From Eubacterium sp. ER2 (lineage in GTDB: Bacteria; Bacillota; Clostridia; Lachnospirales; Lachnospiraceae), in NCBI RefSeq assembly GCF_000765215.1, contig NZ_JPJE01000024.1, positions 1 to 59,828 on the forward strand: a stretch of 59,828 nucleotides of DNA, written 5' to 3'. Below, piece by piece: positions 26,322 through 36,246 of this stretch. How positions within the stretch are numbered: the stretch's first letter is position 1; each line of letters begins with the position of its first letter. A program made the translations under genes and the position numbers. The notes beneath the pieces were generated by a model. The model saw only the letters and a program-made list of their open reading frames with translations. It searched no databases and was not told where the DNA came from.

Positions 26322-26804
26322 ATGGAAGAAAAAAAGACAATTCTGACCTACGAAGGCCTGAAAAAGCTGGAGGATGAACTGGAGAACCTGAAGGTTGTAA
26401 AACGGAAAGAGGTTGCCGGAAAGATCAAGGAGGCAAGGGAGCAGGGAGACCTGTCCGAGAACGCTGAGTACGATGCAGCCAAGGACGAGCAGAGAGATAT
26501 CGAGGCCCGTATTGAGGAGCTGGAGAAGATCCTGAAGAACGCAGAGGTCGTTGTGGAGGATGAGGTCAATTTGGACAAGATCAGCATTGGCTGCACAGTG
26601 ACTGTCTACGACGAGGAATTCGAGGAGGAGATGGAATTCAAGATTGTTGGCTCCACTGAGGCAAACAGTCTCCAGGGCAAGATTTCCAATGAGTCCCCGG
26701 TGGGTCAGGCGCTTCTGGGCCACGAGGAGGGCGATGAAGTGACTGTGGAGACGCAGGCAGGGGAACTGGTGTACAAGGTACTTAAGATCGAGCGCTCCAT
26801 TTAA
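26322..26804 (+). CDS. greA: Transcription elongation factor GreA
   Basis: The 160-residue protein rescues paused RNA polymerase by stimulating cleavage of the RNA 3' end. An N-terminal coiled coil (about 8-75) carries the acidic tip [16 protein letters not shown], whose Asp/Glu hold the catalytic Mg. The C-terminal FKBP-like domain contains [18 protein letters not shown]. Length and motifs are standard. GAAGAGGAGAGG precedes the ATG. There is no terminator in the 170 bases before lysS, so the two are likely co-transcribed. Confidence 0.97.
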   Translation: MEEKKTILTYEGLKKLEDELENLKVVKRKEVAGKIKEAREQGDLSENAEYDAAKDEQRDIEARIEELEKILKNAEVVVEDEVNLDKISIGCTVTVYDEEFEEEMEFKIVGSTEANSLQGKISNESPVGQALLGHEEGDEVTVETQAGELVYKVLKIERSI

Positions 26805-26985
26805 ACTAAATCCCGCAGGCCGGATGAGGGCTGACCGGACCGGAAGCGACAGGATCAGGTCAGACCAGGCAGACGCAGGCGGATGGATTTGGGCGAAGGA
26901 GCCATACGGATATAAGAGTACAGATAGCAAGAGAACAGGTACAGAATAAGTACAAGAATAAGAAGAAAAAGAAGGAGTGAATAAA

Positions 26986-28926
26986 GTGACCAGGCAGCAG
27001 AACAATGTACAGGAACAGGATGTGAACCAGCTCAGGAAGGTGCGCCGCGAAAAGCTGGCGGATCTCCAGGCAAACGGGAAGGACCCGTTTAAGATTACAA
27101 AGTATGATGTGACATGCCATGCGGCTGACATCAAAGATCATTATGAGGAGATGGAGGGCAAGCACGTGTCCGTTGCCGGCCGTATCATGCAGAAGCGCGT
27201 GATGGGCAAGGCTTCTTTCTGTAATGTTCTGGACCAGAGCGGCAATATTCAGTCCTATGTGGCGAGAGACAGCGTTGGTGAGGAGCCCTACAAGGAGTTC
27301 AAGAAGCTGGATATCGGCGATATCGTGGGCATTGAGGGCGAGGTCTTCAAGACAAAGACAGGCGAGATTTCCATTCACGCCTCTGCGGTGAAGCTCCTGT
27401 CCAAGAGCCTTCAGATCCTGCCGGAGAAATTCCACGGCCTGACAAACACAGACACACGCTACCGCCAGAGGTACGTGGATCTGATCATGAACCCGGAGGT
27501 GCGGGATACATTTATCAAGAGATCCCACATTATCAGCTCAATCCGCAGATACCTGGACAGCCAGGGATTTCTCGAGGTGGAGACCCCCATGCTGGTAAGC
27601 AATGCCGGCGGCGCTGCGGCCAGACCCTTCGAGACACATTTCAACGCTCTGGGAGAGGACTTCAAGCTCCGTATTTCCCTGGAGCTCTACCTGAAGAGAC
27701 TGATCGTGGGCGGCCTGGAGAGAGTTTACGAGATCGGCCGGGTGTTCAGAAACGAGGGACTGGACACAAGACACAACCCGGAGTTCACCCTGATGGAGCT
27801 GTACCAGGCTTACACAGACTACAACGGAATGATGGATCTCACCGAGAACCTGTACCGCCATGTGGCCCAGGAGGTGCTGGGAACTACCACCATCACCTAC
27901 AACGGTGTGGAGATCAATCTTGGCAAGCCCTTTGAGAGGATCACTATGGTGGATGCTGTGAAGAAATACGCAGGCATCGACTGGAATGAGGTGAAGACAA
28001 CAGAGGACGCGAAAAAGCTTGCGGACGAGCATCACATTGCCTATGAGGAGCGTCATAAGAAGGGCGACATTCTGAGCATGTTCTTTGAGGAGTATGCGGA
28101 GGAACACCTGATCCAGCCTACCTTTGTCACAGACCATCCGATCGAGATCTCACCGCTCACAAAGAAAAAGCCGGATGATCCGGACTACGTGGAGCGCTTT
28201 GAGTTCTTCATGAACGGCTGGGAGATGGCCAATGCCTACTCTGAGCTGAACGACCCCATTGACCAGAGAGAGCGTTTTGCCCAGCAGGATGCCAATGCGG
28301 CAGCAGGCGACGAGGAGGCCGAGCATACAGATGAAGATTTCCTGAACGCGCTGGAGATCGGCATGCCGCCCACAGGCGGAATTGGCTTCGGTATTGACAG
28401 GATGTGCATGCTCCTGACAGACTCCGCGGCCATCAGGGACGTGCTCCTGTTTCCGACCATGAAGAGTCAGGGTGCCGCAAAGAACGCGGCAAACAACGAG
28501 GCTCAGTCCGTTGCGCCGGCACAGACAGCGGCGGTATCCGCTCCTGCTCTTGACCTGTCCAGGGTGAAGATCGAGCCCCTGTTTGAAGATATGGTGGACT
28601 TCGAGACGTTCAGCCGGTCCGATTTCCGCGCCGTGAAGATCGAGGCCTGCGAGGCGGTCCCCAAGAGCAAGAAGCTCCTGAAGTTCACCCTGAACGACGG
28701 GACAGACCGGAAGCGCACGATCCTGAGCGGTATCCACGAGTACTACGAGCCGGAGGAGCTGGTCGGAAAGACAGCGATCGCCATTACAAACCTTCCGCCC
28801 AGGAAGATGATGGGCATTGACTCCGAGGGTATGCTGATCAGCGCGGTGTACGAGTATGACGGACATGAGGGGCTGAACCTGCTGACGGTGGATGACCAGA
28901 TTCCGGCAGGAGCAAAGTTGTACTAA
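26986..28926 (+). CDS. lysS: Lysyl-tRNA synthetase (class II) with C-terminal tRNA-binding domain
   Basis: The 646-residue enzyme is longer than the usual ~500. Residues 1-495 are a normal class II LysRS: OB-fold anticodon domain, motif 2 [20 protein letters not shown] and motif 3 [13 protein letters not shown]. An Ala/Gln-rich linker (about 495-525) leads to a domain (about 530-646) with [47 protein letters not shown] and [17 protein letters not shown]. That is the EMAP-II/Trbp111-type tRNA-binding fold normally fused to MetRS. The start GTG 26986 is 8 bases after GAAGGAG; an in-frame GTG at 26977 overlaps that site. Confidence 0.95.
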   Translation: MTRQQNNVQEQDVNQLRKVRREKLADLQANGKDPFKITKYDVTCHAADIKDHYEEMEGKHVSVAGRIMQKRVMGKASFCNVLDQSGNIQSYVARDSVGEEPYKEFKKLDIGDIVGIEGEVFKTKTGEISIHASAVKLLSKSLQILPEKFHGLTNTDTRYRQRYVDLIMNPEVRDTFIKRSHIISSIRRYLDSQGFLEVETPMLVSNAGGAAARPFETHFNALGEDFKLRISLELYLKRLIVGGLERVYEIGRVFRNEGLDTRHNPEFTLMELYQAYTDYNGMMDLTENLYRHVAQEVLGTTTITYNGVEINLGKPFERITMVDAVKKYAGIDWNEVKTTEDAKKLADEHHIAYEERHKKGDILSMFFEEYAEEHLIQPTFVTDHPIEISPLTKKKPDDPDYVERFEFFMNGWEMANAYSELNDPIDQRERFAQQDANAAAGDEEAEHTDEDFLNALEIGMPPTGGIGFGIDRMCMLLTDSAAIRDVLLFPTMKSQGAAKNAANNEAQSVAPAQTAAVSAPALDLSRVKIEPLFEDMVDFETFSRSDFRAVKIEACEAVPKSKKLLKFTLNDGTDRKRTILSGIHEYYEPEELVGKTAIAITNLPPRKMMGIDSEGMLISAVYEYDGHEGLNLLTVDDQIPAGAKLY

Positions 28927-28957
28927 AAATAGAAAATATAAGAAATGAGACTGCAGA

Positions 28958-29001
28958 AGAGCACTTTTTGGAGGAGAGATCTTTCAAGGAGTGCTCTTTT
29001 T
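28958..29001 (+). terminator. lysS terminator
   Basis: AGAGCACT (28958-28965) with AGTGCTCT (28990-28997), a 24-base loop, and a T-run. Confidence 0.8.
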
Positions 29002-29167
29002 GTGTCTGGAAAACACACAGGTTTAATTTTTTGCATGCCAGGTATAGTTTTTGTTACAGGTTTTTCTCCCGGAGGACTTAAAATAGTACGTGATGATATG
29101 ATAAGATAGACTCAGTGTACCGGACGGCGGAGGGGCTGGCCGGGCGCTCCTGGGAGAAGAGGTTTTT

Positions 29168-30769
29168 ATGAAATTATTGAAACTTGTGATCGTGGACGAT
29201 GAACCTATCCTGCTGCAGGGACTGCTTGACACCTACGACTGGGCGGACATGGGTTTTAAGGTAGTGGGCTCAGCCCAGAGCGGCGAGCAGGCCATAGAGG
29301 TGATCAAAGAGACAAAGCCCCATGTGGTGCTGACAGATATCCGGATGAAACAGATCACGGGGCTAATGGTGATGGAGGAGATCCAGAAAACGGACATGGA
29401 CTGCATGTTTATCGTCCTCAGCGCCTACCGGGATTTTGACTATGCCCAGCAGGCCTGCGATCTGGGGGCCTTCGCTTATCTGCTGAAGCCTATTGAGGAT
29501 GAGAAGCTGCGGGAGACCATGGAGGCAGCCTACCGGACCTGCATGGAGCAGATGGAGCAGGAGGCCAGGTATGAGAGCTGGGAGAAGCTGCTGGTACAGG
29601 ATGGAACCAGCTTTCAGCAGGTGGTTGTGCAGAATTATGTCCGGGACAGGCTACCGGAGGAAAAGGTGGAAGAAGTCTTCCGGACGCTGGGAGACATGCC
29701 TGGAAATGAGGAGCGCTTTATCACTGTGTACGCGGATATAGATGTGGCCTACAAGATCACGGATTACCTGGATTATGAAGCGGCCAGATTTGCGCTTCTT
29801 AAAAGGCTGGAAGAGGAGCTGGAGAGCCGCTATTTCTGCTGGCGGGCCGACGGCGAGGAGACGGGCAGCGCCTTTATCGTCCGCACCACGGACAAAGAGG
29901 CGGTGGGAAAGCTGAAGCACTTCCTGGAATACATCAAAAAGGAGGAGCAGAGCAGGGTTATAGCCGCCATATCCAAGCCCTACAAAGGAATTGCCGGGAT
30001 CAAAAGAAGTTATGTGGAAGCCCGGAAGCTGTTCGAGATTGCCAGTGTGTCCGGAGCGGGTGCTTTTACTTCCCCGGAGGGGGTGGAGCTGCCGGACCAG
30101 GCGGCGACGGCCGGAGAAAGCGGGGACGTGGACAATCTGATCGTGAACGCTGTGCGCAGGAACAGTGAGAAAGAGCTGAAGGAGGCCTTTGTCCAGTTTG
30201 TCTACGGGCTGCCTCACGAGGAGGAACAGCAGCGGCAGCATCTCCACCGGATGATGCTGAAAGTGGAACTCATGCTCCAGGCGTCTTACGGGCTGTCAGA
30301 GGATATCCGGGAAAAGTTCCGGGGCTACTACGATAATCTGGGAACCATCGGCACGGCAAAGATGGTGGATGTCTGTTACCGGATCCTGTGCGCGGCCATT
30401 GAAGTGAGAAAAAGTGACGCAAAGCAGGATGAGACGAGATATTTTAAAGAGTACATGTCAGAGGCAGTGGCTTATATAGAGGAACATCTCAGGGATGAGG
30501 AGCTGTCCATTGTATCTGTGGCCTCCCACATTTATCTGAACCCGGTCTATTTCGGAAGGGTGTTTAAAAATACGTTCCACATGACGTTCAAGCAGTATCT
30601 TCTCCAGCAGAGGATGGAGAAGGCCAAAAAGCTGCTGGAGGAAGGAAAAGGCAGTATCGGAGATATCTGTGAGGCGGTGGGGATCCACAACCCGTCCTAT
30701 TTTTCCCATGTGTTCAAGCAGTACACGGGGAAGCTCCCAAGCGAATACAAGAAAGAGTACGAGGGATAG
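29168..30769 (+). CDS. YesN-type AraC-family response regulator
   Basis: The 533-residue regulator has a receiver domain (VDDEP pocket at 10-14, phospho-acceptor D57 in VVLTDIRM, LKPIED lysine), a long middle region (about 135-420), and a C-terminal AraC double helix-turn-helix (about 430-533) with VASHIYLNPVYFGRVFKNTFHMTFKQYL and IGDICEAVGIHNPSYFSHVFKQYTGKLPSEY. It is paired with the YesM-type kinase 12 bases downstream and most likely activates the sugar transporter at 34003. The 166 bases upstream of it show no convincing promoter. Confidence 0.94.
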   Translation: MKLLKLVIVDDEPILLQGLLDTYDWADMGFKVVGSAQSGEQAIEVIKETKPHVVLTDIRMKQITGLMVMEEIQKTDMDCMFIVLSAYRDFDYAQQACDLGAFAYLLKPIEDEKLRETMEAAYRTCMEQMEQEARYESWEKLLVQDGTSFQQVVVQNYVRDRLPEEKVEEVFRTLGDMPGNEERFITVYADIDVAYKITDYLDYEAARFALLKRLEEELESRYFCWRADGEETGSAFIVRTTDKEAVGKLKHFLEYIKKEEQSRVIAAISKPYKGIAGIKRSYVEARKLFEIASVSGAGAFTSPEGVELPDQAATAGESGDVDNLIVNAVRRNSEKELKEAFVQFVYGLPHEEEQQRQHLHRMMLKVELMLQASYGLSEDIREKFRGYYDNLGTIGTAKMVDVCYRILCAAIEVRKSDAKQDETRYFKEYMSEAVAYIEEHLRDEELSIVSVASHIYLNPVYFGRVFKNTFHMTFKQYLLQQRMEKAKKLLEEGKGSIGDICEAVGIHNPSYFSHVFKQYTGKLPSEYKKEYEG

Positions 30770-30781
30770 ACAGAAATCGAT

Positions 30782-32584
30782 ATGAAAAGAAACGAGAAGG
30801 TATCCGGCATACAGAAAAAATATTTGAAGTATACGGCGGCGCTCCTGGGGCTTGCGCTTCTTCTCTCCAGCCTGGGGGCCGGCCTGTATGTGAAGAACAG
30901 GCTGACCCGGGCGGTGATCGCAAAATACGAGTTTATGACGGAGAGAATGGGCATCAGCCTGGAAAATCTGTTCCGCCAGAGCGACGAGGCGACGGCAGAG
31001 TGCGTCCTCTATGACGATGTGCAGCAGAGCCTGCGCAGTAAGGGGCTGGAGGAAGTCAGCCGCATTGGTCTGAGTAAATATTTCGCCTATGTGGGGCTGG
31101 AGCACATCGCGGATTACTGCTATGTGGATAATAAAGGGAACGTATACAGTAAATCCTATTCAGATGTAACCTTTGAGGATGTGACAGACAGCGGTTTCCA
31201 GGAGTATCTGGGAGCGGACTACGCCCGGACGAAATGGTTCTGGGCGAAAGATACGCTTTTTGGAACAGAGGAGGAAGCGCTTTTTATCGGAAGGTATGTC
31301 CGGAGCATGGAGTACGCCCACGACCCCGGGATGCTGTTCTTCAGGATGGATGATGCGTTTCTGGAGGGGATCACAGGGACAAGTGGAGAGCTGACAAGCG
31401 AGGCGGCGGTTGGAATTATTGACGCCAAAGGGCAGCTCTGTTTTTTCTCGGTTCCGGAGGAATTCAGCGTGGGTAAGAAGCGCCAGGCGGATATAGCGGA
31501 GCGTATCGCCGGGAGCGGGTCTGCCGGCATGATCCTGGAGGGGGAGAGTGTTCCGGGAGGCGTTCTGTCGGCGTACCGGGATGAGGCCAGCGGGCTGGCG
31601 GTCTTTTCCTTTGTGCCGGACAGGGTGCTGAACCAGGGGATCTTCCCTGTTTTCCTGGTGCTGGCCGGGATCTATCTTGTGGTGCTGGCTGTGGCCGCGG
31701 TGCTGAGTATTTATTTCTCCAGAAGATTTACAAAGCCCATCCAGGAGATCCGGACGGCCATGGCGGAATTTGACGGCAGCAATTTTGACCGGACCATAGA
31801 GCTCCATACCAACACAGAGCTGGACGAGATCGGTCACTCCTACAATGAACTTCTCGGGAATATCCAGAGGCTGCTGGAGGAGATCAAGGAGCAGGAGAGA
31901 GAGCTGCGCACATCGGAGCTGAACATGCTGATCAGCCAGATCAATCCTCATTTTCTGTACAATACACTGGATACGATCTATATGCTGGCGCGGATCAACA
32001 AGGAAGAGACGACCATGCGGATGATCCAGGCCCTGTCCAGATATCTGCGGCTGTCGCTGAGCAAAGGAAACGATATAGTGACTGTGGAAGACGAGCTGGA
32101 GAATGTGAAGAGCTACATGGAGATCCAGCAGATACGAAACAAAGATCTTTTCTCCTACCAGGTAGACTGCCGGGTGGATGCCGCCCACACAACCGTTCTG
32201 AAGCTGGTCCTGCAGCCGCTTGTGGAAAATGCAGTAAAGTATGGATTCCGGGATATATTTGAGGGAGGACAGATCCGGATCACCGTGTGGAAGGAAGAAG
32301 AGGAGCTGTACCTGGAGGTGTACAACAACGGCACCCCCATGGAGGCGGACATGGTGCAGAAGATCAACGGAATGAACAAGCTGCCTCTGGGAGAGATGAA
32401 AAACTGCTTTCCGGATAAGCGGCACGGTTACGGCGTGGTAAATATTCTGACCCGGCTCAGACTGAAGTACGGGGACGGGGCAGCCTTTTACTGCAGAGCA
32501 CAGGAAGATGGAACAAGCTGTACGATCAAAATTCCCCGGGGAGACGGGCAGGAGGCATATGAGCAGGAACAGATACAGATTTAA
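30782..32584 (+). CDS. YesM-type sensor histidine kinase
   Basis: The 600-residue kinase has a short cytoplasmic start, a span at about 19-38, a large extracellular sensor (about 40-275, Cache-like by size), a second span (about 282-308), a HAMP linker and a coiled coil. The His_kinase domain has the acceptor H390 in LISQINPHFLYNTLDTIYMLARI and a HATPase domain with VENAVKYGF and HGYGVVNILTRL. This is the 5TM-independent LytS/YesM class typical of sugar sensing in Clostridia. Its last 26 bases overlap the next gene, which encodes a binding lipoprotein. Confidence 0.93.
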   Translation: MKRNEKVSGIQKKYLKYTAALLGLALLLSSLGAGLYVKNRLTRAVIAKYEFMTERMGISLENLFRQSDEATAECVLYDDVQQSLRSKGLEEVSRIGLSKYFAYVGLEHIADYCYVDNKGNVYSKSYSDVTFEDVTDSGFQEYLGADYARTKWFWAKDTLFGTEEEALFIGRYVRSMEYAHDPGMLFFRMDDAFLEGITGTSGELTSEAAVGIIDAKGQLCFFSVPEEFSVGKKRQADIAERIAGSGSAGMILEGESVPGGVLSAYRDEASGLAVFSFVPDRVLNQGIFPVFLVLAGIYLVVLAVAAVLSIYFSRRFTKPIQEIRTAMAEFDGSNFDRTIELHTNTELDEIGHSYNELLGNIQRLLEEIKEQERELRTSELNMLISQINPHFLYNTLDTIYMLARINKEETTMRMIQALSRYLRLSLSKGNDIVTVEDELENVKSYMEIQQIRNKDLFSYQVDCRVDAAHTTVLKLVLQPLVENAVKYGFRDIFEGGQIRITVWKEEEELYLEVYNNGTPMEADMVQKINGMNKLPLGEMKNCFPDKRHGYGVVNILTRLRLKYGDGAAFYCRAQEDGTSCTIKIPRGDGQEAYEQEQIQI

Positions 32585-33857
32585 AGGAAGAGTCATACAG
32601 GCGGCAGCGGTTTCCCTGCTTTTCTCAGTGGCAGCCGCAGGCTGCGCGGGAAGGCAGACAGAGGAAAAAGCAGGCGGGGAGGAGGTGTCCATCCCGGTCA
32701 TCCTGATCGTGGACTCCTCTACAGGCAATAAAAATGAGGAGGATGTGATCCAGGCATTCAATGAACTGTATGATGGGAAGTGGCAGGCGGATGTGGAGTG
32801 GGTCATGGAGACGGAGGAAGAGTACCGGCAGAACCTGAAACGGCAGAATGTGACGGATACCCTCCCGGCAGTTATTACGGATCTCCGGATGCTTCCCGCT
32901 TTCTATTATACGATGATCCAGGATGGCAGGATCGAGGAACTGTCCGGGTATATCAAGGAAGATGAAGAGTGGATGGAGATGATCGAGCCGTCGGTGCTGG
33001 AGTCCTGTAGCGAGGAGGACGGCAGTATCTATCTGGGGCCTGTCAGTACGGCGGCATTTTCCTGTTCCGGGATCTTCTGGAACGAGGAGCTGTTTGCCCA
33101 GGCAGGTATTGAGAAGTTTCCCGAAACCTGGGAGGAATTCTGGGAGTGCTGCGAGAAGCTGGAGAGCTGCGGCATCACTCCGCTGGCCCTTCATACCGAG
33201 GGGACGGCCTGGGCGCCCATGCTTTTTGCCACGGCGGAGGCAGCCTCCACGGAGGAAGGGGCGCAGTTCATGCAGCAGTTCTACCCGGATACCTATCAGG
33301 GCGAAAGCGGGCTGCGCATTGCCCGGACGCTGGAGCGGCTGTTTCAGTACACCACAGGTGATGCGCTGTATGTGGATTTTGATGTGTCCTATGAGAATTT
33401 TTTCTCCGGGAAGGCAGCCATGATCCCCAACGGATACTGGATGATGGATCAGATTCCCGAAGAGTGGCAGGACAAAGTAAGGTTCTCGGCATTTCCGGAA
33501 AACAGGCTGATCTCATCCCCTGAGACATTTGGCTGGGCCATTGTGTCCAGCTACAGCCAGGAAGTCAAAGAGGGGGCGGCGGCGCTTCTGAAGCTGCGCA
33601 CGCAGATGAACATGGAGCAGAGGGAGGAGCTGTTTGAACAGAGTCCGGATTCCCTGACCCAGGCAGAGCGGGACTATATAGAGACATACAAGAGCGGCCC
33701 GGTCCTTGTCCCCAATTACCAGGTGAAATGGAACTCCATCCTGCAGGAGGAGACGCTGGGAACCATCCTCCCGGATCTGGCCCAGGGGAAGATCAGCCCG
33801 GAGGAATTTACAAGAAAAGAAGACGAGAGCATCCAGGAATTTCTGGAGGAGCAGTGA
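32559..33857 (+). CDS. Sugar-binding lipoprotein coupled to the YesM kinase
   Basis: The 432-residue product starts at ATG 32559 (CAGGAGG 5 bases before). It has a basic N-terminus, hydrophobic h-region and lipobox AAAGC with the lipidated C29. The rest is a bacterial extracellular solute-binding protein of the family 1 type (WEEFWECCEKLESCGITPLALH, FFSGKAAMIPNGYWMMDQIPEE). The coding overlap with the kinase and the terminator straight after it put this protein in the sensing unit, apart from the transporter. A role as periplasmic-side sensor partner is inferred. Confidence 0.88.
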   Translation: MSRNRYRFKGRVIQAAAVSLLFSVAAAGCAGRQTEEKAGGEEVSIPVILIVDSSTGNKNEEDVIQAFNELYDGKWQADVEWVMETEEEYRQNLKRQNVTDTLPAVITDLRMLPAFYYTMIQDGRIEELSGYIKEDEEWMEMIEPSVLESCSEEDGSIYLGPVSTAAFSCSGIFWNEELFAQAGIEKFPETWEEFWECCEKLESCGITPLALHTEGTAWAPMLFATAEAASTEEGAQFMQQFYPDTYQGESGLRIARTLERLFQYTTGDALYVDFDVSYENFFSGKAAMIPNGYWMMDQIPEEWQDKVRFSAFPENRLISSPETFGWAIVSSYSQEVKEGAAALLKLRTQMNMEQREELFEQSPDSLTQAERDYIETYKSGPVLVPNYQVKWNSILQEETLGTILPDLAQGKISPEEFTRKEDESIQEFLEEQ

Positions 33858-33901
33858 TGCTTCGGCGCCGAAGAAGATACCGGCGCTGAAGTATTTTTTT
33901 T
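33858..33901 (+). terminator. Terminator between sensing unit and transporter
   Basis: A 13-14-bp stem (about 33857-33870 with 33881-33893, two G-U pairs) followed by eight T. Confidence 0.88.
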
Positions 33902-33948
33902 GGCATTCCTGGTTTTTTATTTGATAACGGGGCGGAAGAACAGCCGGT

Positions 33949-33954
33949 TATAAT
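33949..33954 (+). promoter_or_regulatory. Transporter -10 box without a matching -35
   Basis: A perfect TATAAT. The only TTGATA (33921-33926) is 22 bases away, too far, which suggests a promoter that needs an activator such as the YesN regulator. Confidence 0.5.
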
Positions 33955-34002
33955 AGTCCCAGAACAAAGAAAACAGAGGTTTTCAGAAAGGTGAGGAAGG
34001 AT

Positions 34003-35307
34003 ATGAAAAAGAAAAAAGTAATATCATTATTATTAGTTGCAGCCATGACAGCAGGCCTGGTGGCAGGATGTGGAAGCTCCTCTGACTCCGGGGACAGCGG
34101 CAGCAGTGAGGCAGAAGGAAAGGTATATTACCTCAACTTTAAGCCTGAGGCGGACGAGTACTGGCAGGAACTGGCGGAAGTCTACACAGAGGAGACCGGC
34201 GTGGAGGTGACAGTTCTGACAGCAGCTTCCGGAGAGTATGAGAAGACACTGAAATCAGAGATGGCAAAGACAGATGCGCCTACCCTGTTCCAGGTAAACG
34301 GACCTGTGGGACTGGCAAGCTGGAAAGACTACTGCTATGATCTGTCTGACTCCGATATCGCAGGGGAGCTGACAGACGACAGTTTTGCGCTGATGGACGG
34401 CGATAAGATGGCAGGTATTGCCTACGTTATCGAGAACTACGGCATTATCTACAACAAGGACCTTCTTGAGAAAGCAGGCTACACAGCAGACGATATCACA
34501 GACTTTGACAGCTTCAAAAAGGTAGTGGAAGACATTACGGCAAGAAAGGATGAACTTGGATTTTCCGCTTTTACATCAGCAGGCATGGACAGCTCATCTG
34601 ACTGGAGATTCAAGACACATCTGGCAAATCTTCCGATCTACTATGAGTACAAGGATGAGGGCATTGACAATACAGACGCCATCAAGGGCACATACCTTGA
34701 CAATTACCGCCAGATCTGGGATCTGTACATCAATAATGCAACCTGCGAACCGACAGAGATTTCCACAAAGACAGCCGATGACTCTACAGCAGAGTTTGTG
34801 ACAGAGGAAGCGGTCTTCTACCAGAACGGTACATGGGAGTACAACAACATTGCGGATATCGGGGATGAGAACCTTGGCATTCTGCCAATCTACATCGGAG
34901 TTGAGGGCGAGGAGAACCAGGGCGTCTGCACAGGAACAGAGAACTACTGGTGTGTAAACTCCAAGGCATCTGAGGAAGATATCCAGGCAACACTGGATTT
35001 CATGAACTGGTGTGTAACTTCCGATGAAGGTGTGGAGGCTATGTGCAAGGATATGGGATTTGTCATTCCGTTCGAGTCCAACCTTGAGTCTGAAAATACA
35101 CTGGTAAACGAAGCCAACGCGTACATGGAAGACGGGAAAACACCTGTGACATGGGTATTCTCAACCATGCCTTCTGAAGAGTGGAAAAACGGCGTAGGAT
35201 CTGCGCTGACTGCATATGCGGCAGATCAGACAGATGCCAACTGGGATAAAGTTGTAAGCGCATTTGTGGACGGATGGGCTACAGAGGCAGCGGCATCAGC
35301 AGAGTAA
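34003..35307 (+). CDS. CUT1-type sugar ABC transporter substrate-binding lipoprotein
   Basis: The 434-residue lipoprotein starts at ATG 34003 (GGAAGG upstream), with signal peptide and lipobox LVAGC (lipidated C23), then a Ser/Gly/Asp linker. The mature part is family 1: YYLNFKPEADEYWQELAEVY, NYGIIYNKDLLEKAGY, AVFYQNGTWEYNNIADI. It belongs with the two permeases downstream; no ATPase is encoded here, so a shared MsmX-type ATPase must power it. The likely substrates are oligosaccharides, not defined further. Codon use is richer in A/T-ending codons than its neighbours, as expected of a highly expressed gene. Confidence 0.94.
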   Translation: MKKKKVISLLLVAAMTAGLVAGCGSSSDSGDSGSSEAEGKVYYLNFKPEADEYWQELAEVYTEETGVEVTVLTAASGEYEKTLKSEMAKTDAPTLFQVNGPVGLASWKDYCYDLSDSDIAGELTDDSFALMDGDKMAGIAYVIENYGIIYNKDLLEKAGYTADDITDFDSFKKVVEDITARKDELGFSAFTSAGMDSSSDWRFKTHLANLPIYYEYKDEGIDNTDAIKGTYLDNYRQIWDLYINNATCEPTEISTKTADDSTAEFVTEEAVFYQNGTWEYNNIADIGDENLGILPIYIGVEGEENQGVCTGTENYWCVNSKASEEDIQATLDFMNWCVTSDEGVEAMCKDMGFVIPFESNLESENTLVNEANAYMEDGKTPVTWVFSTMPSEEWKNGVGSALTAYAADQTDANWDKVVSAFVDGWATEAAASAE

Positions 35308-35347
35308 TCTTTCCGGAAGATCTGAAAGACATATTGAATTGAACAGG

Positions 35348-35384
35348 AAAGCGGCGGGCAGAAAAAGTCTGAACGCCGCTTTTT
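35348..35384 (+). terminator. Intercistronic hairpin after the binding-protein gene
   Basis: AAAGCGGCG (35348-35356) with CGCCGCTTT (35374-35382) and a short T-run, between binding protein and permeases. Such hairpins usually lower permease expression relative to the binding protein. Confidence 0.7.
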
Positions 35385-35403
35385 CAGAAGGAGGAGGATT
35401 TAT

Positions 35404-36246
35404 ATGGAAAAAGCGATCAAGCGGTATATGCCCATCTTTGTGCTTCCCACATTCTGCGCATTTATCCTTGGATTTATTATTCCGTTCGTAATGGGGATCT
35501 GGCTTTCGTTCTGCAAATTTACCACAGTCACGGATGCGAAGTTTGTCGGATTATCCAATTACATCGAGGCGTTTAAGGACACGGTGTTCAGACATTCTTT
35601 CTGGTATACCGCCCTTTTCGCCGTGGTATCGCTGGTGGTGATCAATGTGATCGCCTTTGCCCTTGCCATGGCGCTGACCCAGAAAATGCGGGGAACCAAT
35701 ATTTTCCGCACGATCTTTTTTATGCCTAACCTGATCGGAGGCATCGTGCTGGGCTACATCTGGCAGCTCATCTTCAACGGCGTGCTGGCGCACTACAGCA
35801 CAGCGCTGGGGCTGAATGAGTGGTACGGTTTCTGGGGACTGATCATTCTGGTGAGCTGGCAGCAGATCGGTTATATGATGATCATTTACATTGCAGGGCT
35901 TCAGTCCATCCCCGGAGACGTGATGGAGGCGGCCCAGATCGACGGCGCATCGCGGATCCAGAGACTTTTCAAAGTGACCATCCCCATGATGATGCCATCC
36001 ATCACCATCTGCATGTTCCTGTCTATTACCAACGGATTCAAGCTCTTTGACCAGAACCTGTCGCTGACGGCAGGAGAACCGTCCAAGATGTCTGAGATGA
36101 TGGCCCTGAACATCTTCAACACATTCTACGGACGTACCGGATGGGAGGGCGTCGGCCAGGCCAAAGCAGTGATCTTCTTCGTCATCGTTGTGGCTATCGG
36201 CATGCTCCAGCTCCGGGCTACCCGCTCAAAGGAGGTGCAGCAGTAA
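35404..36246 (+). CDS. Sugar ABC transporter permease (MalF/UgpA type)
   Basis: The 280-residue membrane protein has about six spans. Its EAA loop reads EAAQIDGASRIQRLFKVTIPMMMPS (near residues 178-202), the contact for the ATPase, and the region VFRHSFWYTALFAVVSLVVINV is family-typical. It pairs with the next gene to make the membrane channel. GAAGGAGGAGG is 10 bases before the ATG. Confidence 0.95.
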   Translation: MEKAIKRYMPIFVLPTFCAFILGFIIPFVMGIWLSFCKFTTVTDAKFVGLSNYIEAFKDTVFRHSFWYTALFAVVSLVVINVIAFALAMALTQKMRGTNIFRTIFFMPNLIGGIVLGYIWQLIFNGVLAHYSTALGLNEWYGFWGLIILVSWQQIGYMMIIYIAGLQSIPGDVMEAAQIDGASRIQRLFKVTIPMMMPSITICMFLSITNGFKLFDQNLSLTAGEPSKMSEMMALNIFNTFYGRTGWEGVGQAKAVIFFVIVVAIGMLQLRATRSKEVQQ

